From Clitopilus passeckerianus (Eukaryota; Basidiomycota; Agaricomycetes; Agaricales; Entolomataceae), in assembly GCA_944990035.1 (NCBI GenBank), contig CALYLX010000059.1, positions 124,001-188,000 of the forward strand: a stretch of 64,000 nucleotides of DNA, read 5' to 3'. Below, one piece after another: positions 48,647 to 60,800 of the stretch. The translations under genes and the position numbers were made by a program. The notes under the pieces are model-generated. The model was not told the DNA's origin. It worked only from the letters and a program-made list of their open reading frames with translations, and ran no database searches. The first letter of the stretch is position 1. Every line of letters starts with the position of its first letter.

Positions 48647-48674
48647 CCACGCCCACAGCCATAGTTAGAGTGCC
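48647..48674 (-). repeat. Right terminal inverted repeat
   Basis: Reverse complement of the left repeat with two mismatches; it ends at the CTTTCTGC duplication. Confidence 0.9.
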
Positions 48675-48682
48675 CTTTCTGC
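48675..48682. repeat. Target-site duplication, right copy
   Basis: CTTTCTGC immediately outside the right terminal inverted repeat, identical to the left copy. Confidence 0.9.
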
Positions 48683-48906
48683 CTCCCATCTGCCAACCCA
48701 TCGGTTAATCCCGTCGGTCGTTGCTTTGCTTTCCGCTTTGAACACAACCGCATGGCGCGCCTTGCACAAACGGGGTTAGTGTGGTGGGCGCAGTTGAACG
48801 TTTTCGTCGGTGGACACGTTTTTCTCACCTTGTCTTGATTGAAAAAGGTCGTCAGTGGCTTGAATTGGTCTTCAGTGGTGGTACCTGGCGCAGCATCCTG
48901 TATCAA
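48683..48906 (-). pseudogene. Open frame interrupted by the transposon
   Basis: A minus-strand frame (MIQDAAPGTTTEDQF onward, cysteine- and lysine-rich) runs straight into the right end of the transposon. If the element and one 8-base duplication are removed, the frame continues in phase into the open frame at 42,547-42,204 on the other side. This suggests insertion into an exon, but there is no domain to prove that it is a real gene. Confidence 0.3.
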
Positions 48907-50470
48907 AGTTGTTTAGCAGACGTGGAGCAAGTTGCATGACTTCCCCAGCGTTCGACCAATAAGAAACGATGATCAGTCAGCGTATTCATAAAGGGGTCAC
49001 CCGTTATCGGGAGTCGGTACGCAGTCGTACGTCAAGAAGCAAACAATAACCAATCGTCAAACAAATGGTATGATAGATTATCTGGAACCCTCATCAGTGT
49101 GACGACCTCGAATGTATTACAGGAATTCCGTCAAGTTCCGTCAAGTTCCGTAAGTCTGGTCGTTCCGAAGTCGTATGTCGCAGCCTAAAACCCAGATGGA
49201 GAGCTGGACTGTGCAGTCCCTGTGACGCCAGTATTCCGAGCCTAATGGCCGAGTCGTCACGAGAGTGCTCATCAGTGATGCGAAGCTCTGCGCAACGAGG
49301 TACAGGTGCTTTCCAACAGTTGCAGTCAGGTGAGAGCGTACGTAGCCAATGTGGGATGTCAAAGAGCGTCGGGTTGGGTTCGCGTCAGTACACATCTGGT
49401 GGGTGCCGCAGTGCCGCAGCGGGTCCAAGGTGAACCATGTAGACATCGCAGCAGGTATTATGTTGACTTCCTAAATCCGTAGTACTGCCCACAGAATCTC
49501 CACAGTGTTAAGCTCTCCGAAGATGCAGCAGTATATAGCCTAGCGAAGTTCGGTGGTTTTGAGGTGGAATCCAGGTGACCTTCCTATTCATGCGTCGATG
49601 GAAGTGCAAGGCATACAGCGGTGATAGTGGGTCTCCGAAATGTACCAGGAGGAGGGAAGGAGCAGCCAGATTAAATCTCGTCGGGAATTGGAGTATTTCA
49701 GAAGCTACTAATGCCACGAAGAATACGTGTGTCGCAGTAGTGTTCCAATGCAAAACCTTCACAGTCGATAGCCAGTCCCCGGAAGGGGGGAAAGGAAGCA
49801 GAACTGTGCCCAGACGACGAGCAGTTAAATAACCGATGTGCCGTTCGTTCTTTGTAAGGATGGCATAGCCGTTGGCGCCCGAGAATCAACAAGAAAAATG
49901 AAACGCATACGTTATTAGAAAGCAAGCTTGGTCATATTTTCAGCGCGGTGGAGGACGAAACACGAGGCTCCCAGCTAGCCCACAGTCCGAAAGAGGGGTA
50001 GGGAAAAGGCGCCCTCCATTCTGACCCAATCTCTTATATACCAGTTCCTGGAAACCGACTCATCATCCCAAGAAAGGAGGACGGGAGGCGGTTCCGCCTA
50101 GTTCCGCCCTTGTTGAGTCATTGCTCCTCCGACCTTTACCAAAATGGGCGGGAGCCCCTGGTTGATGCGAACATGACTCGTGTGGGTATGGGTCCGTCGG
50201 GGCTCCTCTTGTCAGCAGGAGTATGGGAGGCACCGACAAGACCCGAGTTTTGCCTCTTTTAGGAGAGGCGGCTAAGTTAGCGCCGATCGCGATATCGGCT
50301 GAACGCGTTAAATATCACGTGGTGGGAAAGATCAGTCATTCCACTCTATTTCTTCGGAGATATTCTTTGTTGAGAGTAGGGTATGATCGAAGGGTATATA
50401 GCGCTACAATGTACCAGTCAAGCTACCTATCGTTGATATGGCATAGCAATGGGTATCTGTCGGCAAGCAG
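48907..50470. other. No recognisable gene
   Basis: Scattered short open frames only. A short direct repeat of a 10-base unit (TTCCGTCAAG) lies near 49,127-49,150. Confidence 0.4.
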
Positions 50471-51245
50471 CTAAGACATCTCCCGCTGCGACGAATGCAC
50501 GTCAGCGATACAAGTTAAAACCTCAGAAAAAACCTACCTTTGCCTCCACGAGAGCATCTTCCGCGACTTTGGCGGTGTTGACCAGAGCGACATTGCTCTG
50601 ATCAGCAATGTTGTTAGCTAGGGTATTGCCGTTACTGGAGCCATGGCTGCTGGTCGACCCATCGTTTCCTGCCTACTCGCCGAATCAGCATCGTCTCAGG
50701 AAGGACGATATAGGACGTTACAAACATTTGCGCCCTGGTTCTGGCTTCCTATTAGAAATGCACCTATATTGTTTCCAATCGTGTTACGTTTCTGTCACAA
50801 AGTGGGTCAGGACTACATGAATCACAACTTGAGAAACCTAACCAAATACCTTCACGAGGATGAGAGGATTGTCGAGCCCCTTGCCATCCTTGATTACATC
50901 CACAGCGCTCGCATCGGTAACAGCCTGCTGAGCTGAGTCGGCGTTTTTGTCACCATGGCTGACAGTTGAGCCCGTATTGCCATTCTGCTAATTATATCAG
51001 CGTTGGTCGAACAGAATAGACTGATGATACGTACAATTTATGGCATTGTTTTGCGAGGCTATCCCTATACCTTGCAGATTATTTCCAATAACATTGCGCT
51101 CCTGTACAAGAAAGAGATTATTCTTGAGCACACGATGGTCCTCTCATATGAGCGCCGCATGGTCCAGAACACCTACAATACGAGTCGGCGCAGCATTGGT
51201 AACTAGAGCACCAGCAGCGACGATGAGGAAGGCAGAGAGCTTCAT
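50471..51245 (-). CDS. Small secreted protein, multi-exon, structure uncertain
   Basis: The ATG at 51,245 opens a textbook signal peptide (MKLSAFLIVAAGALVTNAAP). Downstream minus-strand exons carry two related modules: NGNTGSTVSHGDKNADSAQ with AVDVIKDGKG (about 50,860-50,985), and SSNGNTLANNIADQSNVALV with AKVAEDALVEAK (about 50,535-50,640). A short last exon ends REMS and a stop at 50,471. I could not make all intron phases agree between the first three exons, so the exact protein is open. The modules are Asn-, Ala- and Val-rich and without cysteines. Likely exported; function unknown. Confidence 0.45.
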
Positions 51246-51249
51246 AGTG

Positions 51250-52375
51250 GGTGATGAGTATACTATTGGAACGAGCGTGTAACGGGATCGAAGGAGAGGA
51301 CGAAGCTTAAAGCTTGCTGAGTAGCCTTCGGGGCCTGGATGGGCCTCAGCTTTATACCCCGGAGTACGCAAAGTATACTCGGAACCGAGCAAGAGAAGAG
51401 TCTCCATACGCCATAGGCTCAGAAGCACAGTGCTAAAGACTGACACACCCGGCCCTGCAGTACGAACTGAATTTCAACAGTGGTCACCGACCAGGATCCC
51501 AACATGCCCATTACCCGCTGTTTTTTGCATTTTGTAAGAGTGCCCACCATTCGTCTACCAGAAACTCGCAGGAGGCTCCAGGCAGAGACGTAGGATTCTC
51601 CCCTTCGTTGTATCATGATCCTCCCCTTCCCATCCAGCTTCGGCGGACGCCAGAGTACTTCGGATCCGACATCCAGGAAGCACCATTCCAGCTGTCTATC
51701 AATAATTAAGACGTTCAACGGGCCATTCATCCGATGATAGAAGCTCGGAAACAACAGAATACGATATCCTAGACGGAAATCTCAAGGCCTAGGTCTACGT
51801 CGAGCCAATTAAACTTAGCCTGAGATCCTGATGCTAGCGTATGCACCCATACTTTCGGAACCTCGAAAGGGATCGTATGCTGGCGAGGCAGTAGACGAAG
51901 GAGGGACGAGTAGTATGTGTCAGTAGTTTTAGAGAATCCTGAACGGTGTGGCCAATATGAGGGGAGGACGAGAACGCGGAGAGACAGAATTCTGGACGAC
52001 ATTTCAGGAAAGCCCCTCATAGCATGTATTCCGTAGATGCTCGAAGACAGAAGAAGGAAAGCAGTGTACGGCGGGAAAAGATAGCTACGTGAGCAGGTAG
52101 GTTGATTGAAATGCAAGAAATCGTACTAGATACAATGAGAGATACAACAACTCCTCTAGGGGGAAACATCGACGCTAACGGTCAGAGATCACTTGACGTT
52201 TTCAAGGTGTCAAGTTGTTAAATCTATCACAGTAAGGGTGATCATACAGGGGCAAGGACGCCAAGGTCAACTTTCATAATCTGTTTATATCCCCGCAATA
52301 TACATAACTGGATATAGCACAATAATATTCTCGATCATTCCCATCTCATCATAACCACCTAGCTCCCCTTCTGTA
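51250..52375. other. Intergenic, no gene seen
   Basis: Only unsupported short open frames were found here. Confidence 0.4.
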
Positions 52376-52615
52376 TTAGAGCTTGACACACTTGTAGCTG
52401 GCACAGCAGCAGGGCGGTTTGTAGGTAACGGATGTACCATATCCTTTCTTGCACTTCGGAGGTCTGGTATCGCAGTGGAAGCATGGTGGTACCTTGGTGC
52501 ATCCACATGGTGTCGTGACGGCTCGGGCTTCCAATGACTCGGGCGACTCAGAAGTTGTAGCGACCACAGAGGCGGTGACGACGAGAAGTGACAATGCAAC
52601 CCGGGCTATATACAT
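52376..52615 (-). CDS. Small secreted nine-cysteine protein, 79 aa
   Basis: Single-exon ORF with a signal peptide (ARVALSLLVVTASVVATT) and a possible dibasic-free pro-region ending LEAR. The mature part has nine cysteines spaced C-x-C-x5-C-x2-C-x6-C-x13-CCC-x4-C, closing with VTYKPPCCCASYKC. This is nearly the same as the protein at 29,895-30,107, so the two genes, 22 kb apart and on opposite strands, are paralogues. A secreted, disulphide-stabilised role is likely; function unknown. Confidence 0.7.
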   Translation of the reverse strand: MYIARVALSLLVVTASVVATTSESPESLEARAVTTPCGCTKVPPCFHCDTRPPKCKKGYGTSVTYKPPCCCASYKCVKL

Positions 52616-52619
52616 CTGT

Positions 52620-54091
52620 AAGGAGGAAGTCAGTGCACCATACCATGTACATAGCAGAGAATGTCGACGACGAACGTTGTATGACTCGGATGGTGGGTTA
52701 GATAGTTTGTTGAAAGGCCAACTAAAGGTGGAAAATTGTCAGAGAATGAGATATTGTCTTGAGCCAGAAACTTACTTCTGGTATTGTGGGGGAGGGTTCC
52801 GGGATTGCTTACCTCGGCTTGACGGATCGCCCTTAAATACGTTATGTGTTATCCATTTATTGTCCATAAGAAGGTGAATTGCAATATTCCAAGCGAGCCT
52901 AATGAATATGCCAAGAGGCGGTGAGACGAGAGATGACGACGAAGCCTTGCTTCGGTTCTACGCGGAATGGCTTCAAGCTCGCAAACTACCGCATGTAACC
53001 AAGTTTGTCCTGTGCGGTTGCGTGTAGCCACGGTATCGTATTTCCCCAGACCCAGACACTCGATCGACCCATCCAAGATTTCAGGCTTCAGGCACATTTT
53101 ACCGTGAGGACACCTATTGCACGTTTCAGGACAATAGGAAGATCCCAAAGACATGAATTTTGAATTCGAATTCCCTCTGCTGCTTATGCTATGTTTGAGA
53201 TTCAAAATATGACGGGAATAAGCCACGTTCCACCCGCGCTCTGATTCCGAATTTGCAATGCATATACTATATGACTTGAACACGGTGTGATGAATAAATA
53301 TCGGAAGTAAGTTGATAGTAAGTAATTCTCTGCGACATGATTGCAGCTGCCCATACCCCTGGCACACTATACATACCCGCTGCGGGCTACTGCATCTTAC
53401 TCCACCGTCTGCAACCTCTACAAGCTCGGCTGCACTTTGTTAGGAGGCTGAGTTTGACTCGACACCCATTCTTAGATCCAACATGAGTCCCGATTCAAGG
53501 AGGGTCCAGATATACCGATGTTGTTCATCAACTGAGCACACAGAAGTTGAGAAAGCGACCAAAGTCGGAAGGGAGTAAGTGGGGCAAGTTGGGAAGTACA
53601 GCAGGAAAGGATATTCCAGTAGGTATGTAGATAGGTACAAGAAATCGTGTACTAGATACATCGGGACGGACGAGGGTTAAACGCTAAAGCGGTCGATCTC
53701 AGAACGTGGTAAGGTATACACAGCGAACAGGGAAAAAGTGGGAATACGAATCTGCGGTATAAGCAAGATGTCAGCAAAATTGTAGGTCGTGATGAAGGGC
53801 AAGGGATCAGTCCAAAGGTCCATAAGTAGGTGACTAAGTATCCATCCATCCATTCGGAGAGTTCGAAACGGGAAAAGGAAGTCTAGTCGAGGTCGAGGTC
53901 AATGTCGGGGTCGTGATCGAGGTCGTAGTTAGTCGTCGCCATTAGAGGAGCGTTCAAATCCGTCATTTGGGAGTCTTCATTCGTGTTCATGAGTAGTGGT
54001 GGATATAGATCCAGTCGTCGTCAGATTACGACGGGGCAACAAATGCGTAAGGTCGTTCGAAAATGGCTACGGACTTCCCTAGAAGTAGATG
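52620..54091. other. Intergenic, no confident gene
   Basis: A minus-strand open frame at 52,849-53,367 contains a cysteine-rich patch (SSYCPETCNRCPHGKMC) that could be a fragment of a secreted protein, but it lacks a signal peptide and splice support. Confidence 0.35.
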
Positions 54092-56234
54092 TTATAGCAG
54101 CTGGAGATAGTTTGATGGTGCAACTGTAAAGGGTAGAGTAGAGGTAGGTCAGTAAGCCGTAACCTAAGCCTGATGAACCGTGAAACATGTTTGAAAAAAA
54201 GAGCATAAATATAACAGAACAAGCGTGGAAGTTCGAAATACGTGGCGGAGCATGAAGATGTAGGCGATGAAAGGAAAGGAATGAACTCGGAATCAAAGGA
54301 GTGAACGGGGCGGACAAAAGTGGATATAACATGAGTAGTACTGAAGGAAAAACGGAACTCGGCCTAAATAACGAATAAACGGAATGAAAAGACGGGAGTG
54401 TAGCCCATATCCAGAGAAAGGGAGGAGGAACCCAACGAGGGGATAAAAGGGGAGAGCCGATGCGAAAAAGGAATGAAAACATAGAATAGGAAAACCACTC
54501 ACTCCCAACACTCCCATCCCCCCTCCGCGCACTCCACCACCTCCCGCTCTTATCCACAATCTCCAGCGTCTCGCCCTGTTGGAAAGAGAGCTCGTTCGGG
54601 TCGTGTGTACTTGCTTTATCTATAACACGTCCATGTTAGCATCGGCCTCTCACGGAAGAGAGAAAAGGGGAAAAGAGGACAGAATGGAACGTACAAGAAT
54701 ACAAAGCCCTAGCCGTCCACACCTTCCCTCCTCCCCCTCCCTCCTTCTTATCCCCAGTCGCCTTCTCCCCCTTCTCCCCACCCACATGTCCCTCCCTTTC
54801 ATCCTCCTCCTCAATCCTAGACGTATACCCAGGCGCAGGCGTCCCCGTCCCCGCAGCCGTATTCGTAGCCGTATGAGACGTCCCACTCCCGGCCGTAACA
54901 CCACTTCCTCGGGCACGTATAATCTCATGATCGGCACCGTCAAACCCCACCGCTGCACTCACACCTGCATCTCCTGCTCCGGAATCGCTTCTCAGGATCC
55001 CAACTCTCGCAGGTGGCCCACCACCTCCTCCAGCGCCGATTCCAGCCCCTCCAGCCCTCTCCCGGCCATCCGTGTCGATTGAGCGTCCTTCTGATATCGC
55101 AGCACTCGTCCTCCTCGTCCCATCAATACTAGCTCCCGTCAACGCATCGCTCTCCCTCCCGCCTACCGAGCCAGAGCCAGAGCCAGAGCCAGGACCAGGA
55201 TGGGAGTTGCGTAAAGCCAAAGCGTGTGGTGGGAGAAGTGGAGAGGTGGGTGGGATAGGTTGCATCGTGTACTGCTCCCCACCAGGCGCGCCATTAGTGG
55301 GGGGAGGGTACGGGTGGACTGCGTATTCCTGTCCCTTCCCCGTGTGTGTGGGTACACCACCAGCTTGTTTCTGTGCCTTAGTCGAGGAACCATGAACGAT
55401 TCGGTGAACAGCAGAAGAGGGTGGGGAAGAGAGATAAACGACCCAAAAGAAATCAACCAAAAGCGTGAGGAGCCACCCCGCCGCGGTCGCTTGTTCAGCT
55501 GGGGTGGAGACGGGGGAGGAGCGGATGTGGTTGTCGATTGCGAGGGCGGAGAAGACTATTACTATTGAGGAGAGGTTTGCTAGTGGGGCGGCGGCAGTGA
55601 ACGGCGTATTCGGGTTCGGGGTTGAGTAAGGGTAGGGAGGGGAAGACGATGGATGAGAGGGGGAGGGGGAGGAAAAGAGAGAAAAGCCAAGCCAGACGAG
55701 GATAATCAACTGCAGGATAATGGCAAACCAGAGGTACCCCCCGAGGTAAGAAGCTCCGAAGTCGTGTGTCAGGATCGATTGGGAGATTAGGGTGGTGAGG
55801 AATGCGATCTGTAATGACGTTCTCTGTTAGTTATCTCCATGGGAAAGGAGAGAGGAGGAGGAACGTACGATTCCGAACACCAGGGATGCGAGAAGGATTG
55901 GACTTCTCCGAGTTCCTGTAGCTCCTGCTTCGCTTCCGTAGCTTATAGGCCGTACCTCTCCACCCGGGCCAGCCAGCGGGTGTGGGTAATGATACCCATG
56001 AGGCTGAGCTTCGACCGGATACTGTCCCTGCTCTTGCCCCTGCGCATGTTGTGGTTGATACGCCGTACTCCCTCTCTGACTCTGATTACTCTGATTGCTC
56101 TGAAGTCGACTGTGCCGGCTTGGGTGAGGCGACCCCGCCTCCAAGCCAGGACCGTAGGCGAGCGCGGTGGAAGGACCGAGCGTCGCGCTGTTTCGGGAGT
56201 GGGAGGTGTCGAATTGGTCTGGGTTTTGCGACAT
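54092..56234 (-). CDS. SHO1 osmosensor, four-TM SH3 protein, 542 aa
   Basis: Four exons: 56234-55869, 55808-54695, 54619-54503 and 54123-54092. After a Gln/Ser-rich cytoplasmic start come four hydrophobic segments (about residues 111-131, 147-167, 193-213 and 231-249), then a long low-complexity linker with Gly-Ser repeats. A C-terminal SH3 domain follows (ARALYSY, PNELSFQQGETLEIVDKSG, WWSARRGDGSVG, IAPSNYLQLL). This is the architecture of fungal Sho1, a plasma-membrane sensor that recruits the MAPKK Pbs2 through its SH3 domain in the osmotic-stress HOG pathway. The SH3 domain is split by an unusually long last intron of 379 nt. The start ATG follows an open frame without another ATG. Confidence 0.88.
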
Positions 56235-56239
56235 TGCTG

Positions 56240-57834
56240 ACGTCGGTGGTGGAGGGCTTCTCAAAGTGTGCTTCTATCTCCTCAGAATCAACTTCCCGAA
56301 TTCAGTTGAGCGAGTCTTCTTCTTCTTCTTGTCCGCGGGAAGGGAACAGAACGGGAGAGAGAAGCAAACAGAAAATTTGGACGACGAGTGATAGCGACAA
56401 GAAGGAAACGAGGCTGCGCTTGCCCTAATTCAGTTCAGTTCAATTTCTCGGTTCTCTATGACGGATTGACATGACATCCTGCATCGTGCCCATTGCCCCT
56501 TATGAACCGTTTCTGGAAGCGATGATGATGGCAGGGCCTGGACCGAAGAAGAGGCTATCTATAGGTGCGTTTGATCCAGAGCCGCCTTCAATTCTACGTC
56601 GTCTCTCCTCTTTCTCCAGATAAGCTCTAAGAGCGTAAACAGATACTTTCCAGAGCTTACGTATTATTTAGAGAGGATGGTGAATGAATAGAGACAAAGG
56701 AATGTCTGGAAGAAACAGGGCCTCCTCGGTCTCACTATCCGGTGATCGGTGATCCTTGGCCGGTTTGAAATTGACGGTCCGGAGTAGCCTCACGCCTCGG
56801 GATGACGGATTTGCCTCCCCGCCTTGTCCGCCGATGTCATCATTAGGTTGGTTGAGCTGATTTCCACCACTTCGTCGCAACTCTTTCATGTTCTCCAATC
56901 CAAACTCTATTCCAGAGAATACACGAATACATGCTTCTCCAGCCCTCGCTATGGTCTAAGGAACTATTAAATCTCCGAAATGAGAGCAAGAGGTCAAACA
57001 TGTCCAAGTTCAAGTGGCTGCGAACACCAGGTCGACCCATGGTGACGTTCGTTCGGGTGTGAGGTTGGTACGTCTTTCTTCCTTCTTCCTTCTACTTATC
57101 GATACGTGCCCTCGAGGTTTCTTATAGAGCGATTCGGATACCGCAACTATGTAGTGTAGAGTCCACGTTTTGAAGCTCACGGTTCGGTCATTCGCTGGCT
57201 TCGGTCGTCTTTCTCATTCCTACCTCTCCATGGTCATCCCTCTTGTCGTCGTGTTTTTCATTCTTGCTTTCTCAAGAGCTCAGGTCAAACAAACTCCCCA
57301 ACCGATGCGCGTTTATCTAGGAATGCCATTGGATCCATGGGCTACGATGTTTCTGAGTTGAAGGCGCTGGTCTTGGCGAGGTATATTGATGCTTAACGGG
57401 TAGGCGCCTCTCCATGGGTCCTCCTTCCCCTCTCGCTTTTCTTTCCATTTCCCTGTCCGTTCTTCACCCCTTCATGCAGATCTAGCAAAAACTGAATTCG
57501 ACCCAAACTGATGCGTCTTTACAGAGGAACATTACATAGCCCCGAAGCGTACGCAATGAAACGAGCCGGACAAAGGCGAGGATTAACTAGCTGGAAGAGG
57601 TGGAAATATATCGAACTCGATCTGCGATGGGTAGGACAAGCAAAGAGAAGTTTTAGAGGGAACTACAGGAAGAGTAGGAGAACGCCTGCGTCGCCCTAAG
57701 TAGAATCATTCGTAGCAACTTGGAGGTAAGGTGAGATGTAAAGTTTGAATATACTGTACGAGTGGATGGTCGACGGTTGAAAGCTGATTGTAACCTGTTC
57801 ATGTATGCATCGAGTCGGATGTTTGAACTCTGTT
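56240..57834. other. Intergenic between SHO1 and the STAND gene
   Basis: SHO1 upstream region followed by weak open frames on both strands (for example 56,668-56,898 minus), none with a domain or clear splice partners. Confidence 0.4.
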
Positions 57835-60800
57835 TCAAGGTAGGAGAACCTGTGAGATATCGAGAAGAAGGATGCGGCCATCCTCACAGCTGACAGTGAT
57901 AGACGCGCCAACAGGGTTCACTGAGAACTTCCTGATGGAGAGATGCGGAGGAAACCAGCAGAATGGACACATGATGGGCTCCCCATCCGCTGGTATATTG
58001 AGGCATATGAGACCGGAGAGGGAAGGGTTTTGTCGCCTACCAAGTGCGACGATGCGTAATGGATAATCAGATGTGACTGGGTGGGTGAAAAGGGGGTCCA
58101 CGCCATTGGTGGTGGCAATGGTGGGCAAGGATGTGGAATTCGGGGTGTGAGGGAGGAATACAAAAGATGTGAGGGATTTGAGATATTTATTGAGAGAAAC
58201 AATGCGAACAGTGTTGTTGGCCGTCCGCAAGTAAAGGGAGACATTTTCAGGGTGTTCGTCCGTCGATGCTAGTGTTGAGCCACCAGGGGAGAATGCGACG
58301 GCACCCATTACCCTATGTGAGTCAATGGTGGTTATATGGGAGCCACACTGTCCATCCCAAACGCGGAATGTTTTGTCCTCTGAGGCAGACACAAGCCGTA
58401 AGCCGTCAGGAGAGAACGCAACGGCACGGACCCTACTTGAATGACCGTTGAGGGTTGTAATGTAAGCCCCCGTCTCTCCGTCCCACAACCGGACTGTGTT
58501 ATCGTAGGATCCTGAGGCAAGCCTTGAGCCATCAAGAGAGAATGTGATGGTTACGGCAAAGGAAGAGTGGCCATTAAGAGTACAAATATGGACACCTGTC
58601 TTCCCATCCCACAGCCGGATGGTCCTAAAGTCGGACCCTACAGCGAGCTTTGAACCATCAGAAGAGAATGTGATGGCTGAGATCCAGTCAAAACGACCAT
58701 AGAGAGTGGTGATAGGGACTCGGGTCTTTTCATCCCACAGTTGGAGGGTGTTACTATCTTCACACCCCGACACAAACCTTGAGCCATTGTTTGAGTTAGT
58801 CATGGCCATGACCTGGTTGAAACGGCTATGAAAGCCATCAAGATTGGGTGTATCTGGCTCTGCATTCGGTGAACAGCTGGTAGGGTTTGAAGGACCATAT
58901 GAAGGCAGCTCAACATCCCCGGAATGGCCTTTGAGAATGTCTGCTTTTATGTCCCAAAGACAAATTGTAAAATCACAGGACCCCGATGCAAGTGTTGACC
59001 CATCGGGGGAGAACATGGCATCACAAACCCAGCTGAAATGGCCGTTCAAAGTGAGGATAGGGGCACCTGTTATTGCATCCCACAAACGGACCGTCTGATC
59101 CCAGGATGCTGAGGCGAGCCTTGACCCATCAGTGGAGAATACGACAGAGTTCACTCGATGGGAATGGCCATCTAAAGCGATTATATGAGCACCCGTTGTT
59201 GCTTCCCACAAACAGATTGTGTGATCGTCGGATGCTGATGCAAGTCTCGACCCATCGGGAGAGAATGCAACATCATTAACGTAATCTGAATGGCCTTCAA
59301 ATACGATAATATGTGCACCAGTCCGCCCATCCCACAGACGAACTGTTTTATCCGAGGATGCTGAGGCAAGTCTCAAGCCATCGGGGGAAAATGTGACGGA
59401 GTTTATTGAACTGGAGTGGCCTTTAACAGTGATGAGATGGGCACCCGTTGTTCCATCCCATAGGCGGATTGAATGGTCGTTGGATCCCGATGCAAGTCTC
59501 GATTGGTCCGGAGAGAATGCAACAGATTTGACCCAGCTGGAATGGCCTTCCAGAGTGATGAGATGGGCACCCGTTGTTACATCCCACAGACGGATTGTGC
59601 CATCGCCAGATGCTGATGCAAGTCTCAACCCATCGGGGGAGAATGAAACATCGGAATGACCCCGAGCAAAGTTGCCATGGTCTTCAAGAGTGACGAGATG
59701 AGCACCGGTCTGTCCATCCCATAGGCGAATTGTGGAGTCACCAGATGCTGATGCAAGTACTCCCCCATCAGGAGAGAAAGCAACAGCGTTAACTGAACTG
59801 GAATGCCCAGTCATAGTGACGAGTGCAGCCGGGTCCCATTCTTCTTCAAACCCTCTAAGGACGCTGAGGTGTTTCACATTTTTATATGTCTCGTACAGGG
59901 CGGTTTTCTGAGGAACGAATGGCAGCGCTGACTGATAAATATACATCGGCGCAAATTTCAGGACTTCGCCGCTCTGTAGCAGGAATCGGCGGACATCCGA
60001 CAACATTATGTGAAGTTCGCCTTGCTCTGACCAACTTTGAGAGGTTTCACTCTAATTTTGGCCCGTTAGCAACCGAGCAGACCAGCGAGCCGCAGATACG
60101 TCTACTCACAATTCCATCCAATACTGTATCCAATATGTGATGTGCACGGTCGATGTGGCCAAGGATGCTCATGACCTCGAGCCATGCCATCACATGAGTG
60201 AACGCCCACTTGCTAAAGTCGTCAAGAAGTCCGCTATCCAGCTCTCCGGCTCCCTTGAGATGAGAAGCCCAATGAAACGCAGCGTAGACGAGGGCTCCTT
60301 GCAGGGATGGATCCCGTAGACTTGCGATCTCTTCCTTGTTCAGAAACCATTCTTCTGGAGTCAGATTCGCCATGTTGTATTTCAAATTCTCGTTCATTAT
60401 ACGGAAGCAAGCTATCGCGAGTCGGTGATGCTGCACTTGGGTATTGATCAGGAATTTTGGAACATAATTCGACGTAACGGTTGGTAGATCGTCCAGAGCG
60501 TGTTCGATGCGGTCCACGCAAGTGATAAAATCAGGGAATGACTTGTGATGTATGTGGAAGATTATATCTGGACCGCTCGGGGCAACGAGTGAATGAAGGT
60601 TGAGCAGGCCATTTGTGATGTCGGCAGGGCGCAAGTTGAGTAGCTGTGCTAGAACTCGGCAGGGCAAGGGGTTCTGCAGGACAATAATGGCACCGATAAT
60701 AGTTTGATATCGATCGAACCATTCTTCAACTTCATTCGTACCCTCGGGGGTGGCGTTGGATATGATGCGAACATAGAGCTTATCCATGACGTCCGTTAGT

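Larger units (their letters stand above)
42556..48674. mobile_element. Complete DNA transposon, 6,119 bp, with 8-bp TSD
   Basis: The element starts GGCACTCTAACTATGG and ends with the reverse complement of the same sequence. The terminal inverted repeats match at 26 of 28 positions. Both ends are flanked by the same 8 bases (CTTTCTGC). Inside is one large minus-strand gene encoding an AT-hook, zinc-binding, DDE-type transposase fused to a DEDDy exonuclease. An 8-bp duplication is typical of hAT and of Kyakuja-Dileera-Zisupton elements among others, but the protein does not show the usual hAT signatures, so I do not assign a superfamily. The perfect duplication and well-kept repeats indicate a recent insertion. 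A one-base frameshift near 46,565 may have disabled this copy. Confidence 0.93.

Noticed and set aside
52849..53367. Cysteine-containing 172-codon minus-strand ORF
   Set aside because: It has a CPETCNRCPHGKMC patch but no signal peptide, no splice partners and no plausible start.
54636..55709. Very long minus-strand ORF taken as its own gene
   Set aside because: It is the middle exon of SHO1; splicing joins it to the N-terminal membrane segment and to the SH3 exons.
56668..57040. Two short overlapping minus-strand ORFs as a gene
   Set aside because: They do not share a frame, and no splice pair or domain supports them.
58844..59659. Plus-strand repetitive ORFs
   Set aside because: Antisense reading of the WD40 repeats of the STAND gene.
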